Source of the DNA: an uncultured bacterium
GTDB taxonomy: Bacteria > Bacteroidota > Bacteroidia > Bacteroidales > Marinifilaceae
Assembly (NCBI GenBank): GCA_905216195.1
Contig: CAJMSX010000072.1
Coordinates: 1 to 13,826 of the forward strand
DNA length: 13,826 nt
Direction of reading: 5' to 3'
The position numbers were made by a program, and so were the translations under genes. Positions 11,737 through 13,826 of this stretch are shown in pieces; within the stretch, counting starts at the first letter, position 1; each line of letters starts with the position of its first letter. The notes under the pieces were generated by a model. The model had not been told where the DNA came from. It did no database searches and saw only the letters and a program-made list of their open reading frames with translations.

Positions 11737-13826
11737 TTAATAGGTAAAACCCGTTTTACGGCTTATTTCATTTTTATTTTTTAAGGGAACCAGGGTAAAA
11801 CTCCAGTCGTAGTCCCGGTTTGCCGGAATATTGTAGCCGGGTTCGGGACGGGAGCCCCAACTGTCGTAACCGGCAACTCCCTGTTGTTTCATATCGATGC
11901 AGACTTCTACAAAATTCCGGGGACGGATGTCATTGATATGCTGCATTTTCCTGAGACGGTTTTTCGCCCGCTCCGGGTTGTGATTGGCAATTTCTTCCGG
12001 AGTGAAGTTATTCCATTGGTAGTCGTGGGAGGATTCCTCGGAATCGAAGTCTTCGACGGAATTTCGGAGAGCGTTGAAACCGATGGTATTTTGGCCGAGG
12101 ACGAGTAAGCCTTTCCCGTTGTTTCCGGTGAGTGCCAGCCAGCGGGTATCGCAGTGGTGGCCGTTTTCCTGGGGACGCACATAGGGATAATACAGATCCT
12201 CGGCAGTGGATTGGTAAAGTCCCACCAGTGTGCCGGCTTGACGGTCCAGGTAGTTTTCTTCCGGTCCTCTTCCGTAATATTCAACCTGATGCAGGGAAGC
12301 GGGCAGGCGGAAACGTACGCCTATGCGCGGAACTTCCATTTTGGACGTCGCTTTGCGGGCTGCTTTAGCCGATGGGGAGAAAGTAGCCGTAAGAGTTGCT
12401 TCGGAAACTTCCCCGGGTGTTTCTTCCCGGGAGGTCGAGGTAAAATGTGCCGCGACGTTTACGACTCCGTCGGGATAGATTTTATAGGTCACGATATACA
12501 GGTTTCCCGCAGCCAGCAGATAATCGGCCGTAATGACTGCCGTATGGCCTTCCCGGGTAATCCTGGAATCGACTATATTGAAATTTTTACTGGATTCTTT
12601 CCAAACGTGAAGACGGAGCGGAGTTCCGTTACCGTAGTCATTGTCGGTAGGCCCCCTCCAGAAATTGGGTTGTATGCCGAAACCGTCGTGGAAATATTCG
12701 GTCCCGTCTACCTGATAGGAAGTGACGATACCGCTTTTTTTATCGAATACGAATTTCACCCGGGGCGAAGAAGCGATCAGCAGTTCCCCTTGAGTGCTTA
12801 CGTTTAACGGTTTACCGCCTTGAGCCGTATAAGCCTGTTTACTCAGGTTACTCGGCAGTCTGAATTGGTCGTGGGCTATCAGATGGCCTGCCGGAATTCC
12901 GGGTTCCGCCTCTTTGGTATAAACCCGAAAACGAATGAAATATTCGATTCCTTTTTTGGGCGTAAGGGTGAAGGGAACCGTTATGCTTTTGGTTTCCTGG
13001 GGATTCAGGCTGAGGGGCAAATTCCCTTCTTTTACCGTTTTCCCGTTTGCAAGAATGCTGTATTTAATTAAATATTTCGATAAGTTTGTGAAATAGAATC
13101 GGTTGGTGATGTTTACCGGAAAACCGTCGATTTTAGCGGTGCGGTTGTTGTCTTCACTGAAATCCTTCACACCGGCAAACCCGATATTTTGGTGAACATA
13201 TTTAACTTCCGCCATAGCCGGGTGTGGATTGCGGTCGGGGTTAACGATGCCGTTGCACAGGAAATTGCCGTCGCTGGGAGCGTTGACTCCGAAATCTCCT
13301 CCATACGCCCAGTAACCGCCGTCCTTTTCCACCCAGATTCCCTGGTCTACCCAATCCCAGATGTATCCGCCCTGTAAATTGGGATATTTATAGATGGCTT
13401 TCCATTGATCCCAGAGGTTGCCGGAAGAGTTTCCCATAGCATGGGAATATTCGGAAGGAACTACAGGACGGTCACTTCCTTCCCGTCCGATTTCTTCCAG
13501 CCATTCGGCACTGGGATATTGGGGGACATACATATCGGAATTCCATTCCCATTGGGCCCTTTCGTAACAAACCGGACGGTTCATGCCTCCTTTTTCCCGT
13601 TCTTTGATCCACAAATAAGTTTGATAAAAATTATATCCGTTGCCGGCTTCATTTCCCAGGGACCAGATGGATACCGAAGGATAGTTTTTATTGCGTTCGT
13701 ACATATTGCGGGTGCGGTCCATATGGGCGGTCAGCCATTCGGGGTTATTGCCCAGCGTTCCTCCTTTCCGCAGGTTGTAATACATGCCGTGGGATTCGAT
13801 GTTGGCTTCGTCGTACACGTACAATC
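11737..13826 (-). CDS. GH2 beta-galactosidase (LacZ type), 5' end beyond window
   Basis: The C-terminal 695 or so residues of a large glycoside hydrolase family 2 enzyme; the reading frame is open to the window edge, and the first visible codon at 13824 is TTG (Leu), not a start. Numbering from it: the TIM barrel carries the acid/base Glu59 in WSLGNEAGNG and the nucleophile Glu125 in PSEYSHAMGNS, with GGYIWDWVDQG (152-162) after it. A linking beta domain spans about 215-330, and the beta-galactosidase small-chain domain about 340-680 contains NFWRGPTDNDYGNG and a Trp in YDSWGSRPEPGY. The catalytic set is intact, so it should cleave terminal beta-D-galactosides; in Bacteroidales such enzymes usually serve glycan degradation and are often periplasmic, but the signal region is not visible. 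It is unrelated in function to the phosphate genes and has its own terminator. Confidence 0.93.
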   Translation of the reverse strand, partial: LYVYDEANIESHGMYYNLRKGGTLGNNPEWLTAHMDRTRNMYERNKNYPSVSIWSLGNEAGNGYNFYQTYLWIKEREKGGMNRPVCYERAQWEWNSDMYVPQYPSAEWLEEIGREGSDRPVVPSEYSHAMGNSSGNLWDQWKAIYKYPNLQGGYIWDWVDQGIWVEKDGGYWAYGGDFGVNAPSDGNFLCNGIVNPDRNPHPAMAEVKYVHQNIGFAGVKDFSEDNNRTAKIDGFPVNITNRFYFTNLSKYLIKYSILANGKTVKEGNLPLSLNPQETKSITVPFTLTPKKGIEYFIRFRVYTKEAEPGIPAGHLIAHDQFRLPSNLSKQAYTAQGGKPLNVSTQGELLIASSPRVKFVFDKKSGIVTSYQVDGTEYFHDGFGIQPNFWRGPTDNDYGNGTPLRLHVWKESSKNFNIVDSRITREGHTAVITADYLLAAGNLYIVTYKIYPDGVVNVAAHFTSTSREETPGEVSEATLTATFSPSAKAARKATSKMEVPRIGVRFRLPASLHQVEYYGRGPEENYLDRQAGTLVGLYQSTAEDLYYPYVRPQENGHHCDTRWLALTGNNGKGLLVLGQNTIGFNALRNSVEDFDSEESSHDYQWNNFTPEEIANHNPERAKNRLRKMQHINDIRPRNFVEVCIDMKQQGVAGYDSWGSRPEPGYNIPANRDYDWSFTLVPLKNKNEISRKTGFTY

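Noticed and set aside
11574..13826. Functional link between the beta-galactosidase and the phosphate locus
   Set aside because: A strong terminator (11691-11716) and a separate promoter lie between them, and the functions are unrelated; shared strand is probably coincidence.

Overview
The window looks like a stretch of a Bacteroidales (Bacteroidota) chromosome. Three things point there: a textbook Bacteroidota promoter (TTTG-N19-TATATTTG) in front of the tRNA pair, a NigD-like lipoprotein, which is a family largely confined to this order, and start codons in AT-rich leaders with few Shine-Dalgarno sites. I cannot name a genus from the sequence alone.

Layout. Positions 15-329 carry five repeats of about 35 bp at 69-71 bp intervals with unrelated, partly GC-rich spacers. 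This is best read as a degenerate CRISPR remnant whose repeats keep an internal hairpin, including one compensatory base-pair swap. A doubtful 76-aa ORF follows. Positions 757-2204 (+) hold a two-gene operon, a DJ-1/PfpI-family protein and a nitroreductase, preceded by a 12-bp AT-rich inverted repeat. Converging on it from the minus strand are tRNA-Tyr(GTA) and tRNA-Gly(TCC), with a clear promoter and terminator. Next, also on the minus strand, is a lone NigD-like lipoprotein gene.

The core of the window (11574 down to 3639, minus strand) is a complete phosphate-acquisition and phosphate-sensing locus in transcription order: outer-membrane OprO/P-type porin, pstS, pstC, pstA, pstB, phoU, a PhoB-type response regulator and a PhoR-type histidine kinase, closed by a strong intrinsic terminator at 3552-3572. 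Phosphate would cross the outer membrane through the porin, bind lipoprotein PstS and be imported by the PstC/PstA/PstB ABC transporter. PhoU would couple transport state to the PhoR-PhoB two-component system encoded just downstream. The pstS promoter carries four direct copies of TGTTAC/TGCTAC (GTAACA/GTAGCA on the coding strand) at exactly 11-bp steps just upstream of a -7 element, the architecture of a Pho box. A weaker two-site version precedes the porin promoter. A hairpin between pstS and pstC may lower expression of the permease genes relative to the binding protein.

Positions 11737-13826 (minus) hold the C-terminal two thirds of a GH2 beta-galactosidase with its own terminator. Its start lies beyond the right edge.

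The most noteworthy non-coding signals are the covarying repeat relic at the left edge and the phased Pho-box array upstream of pstS.
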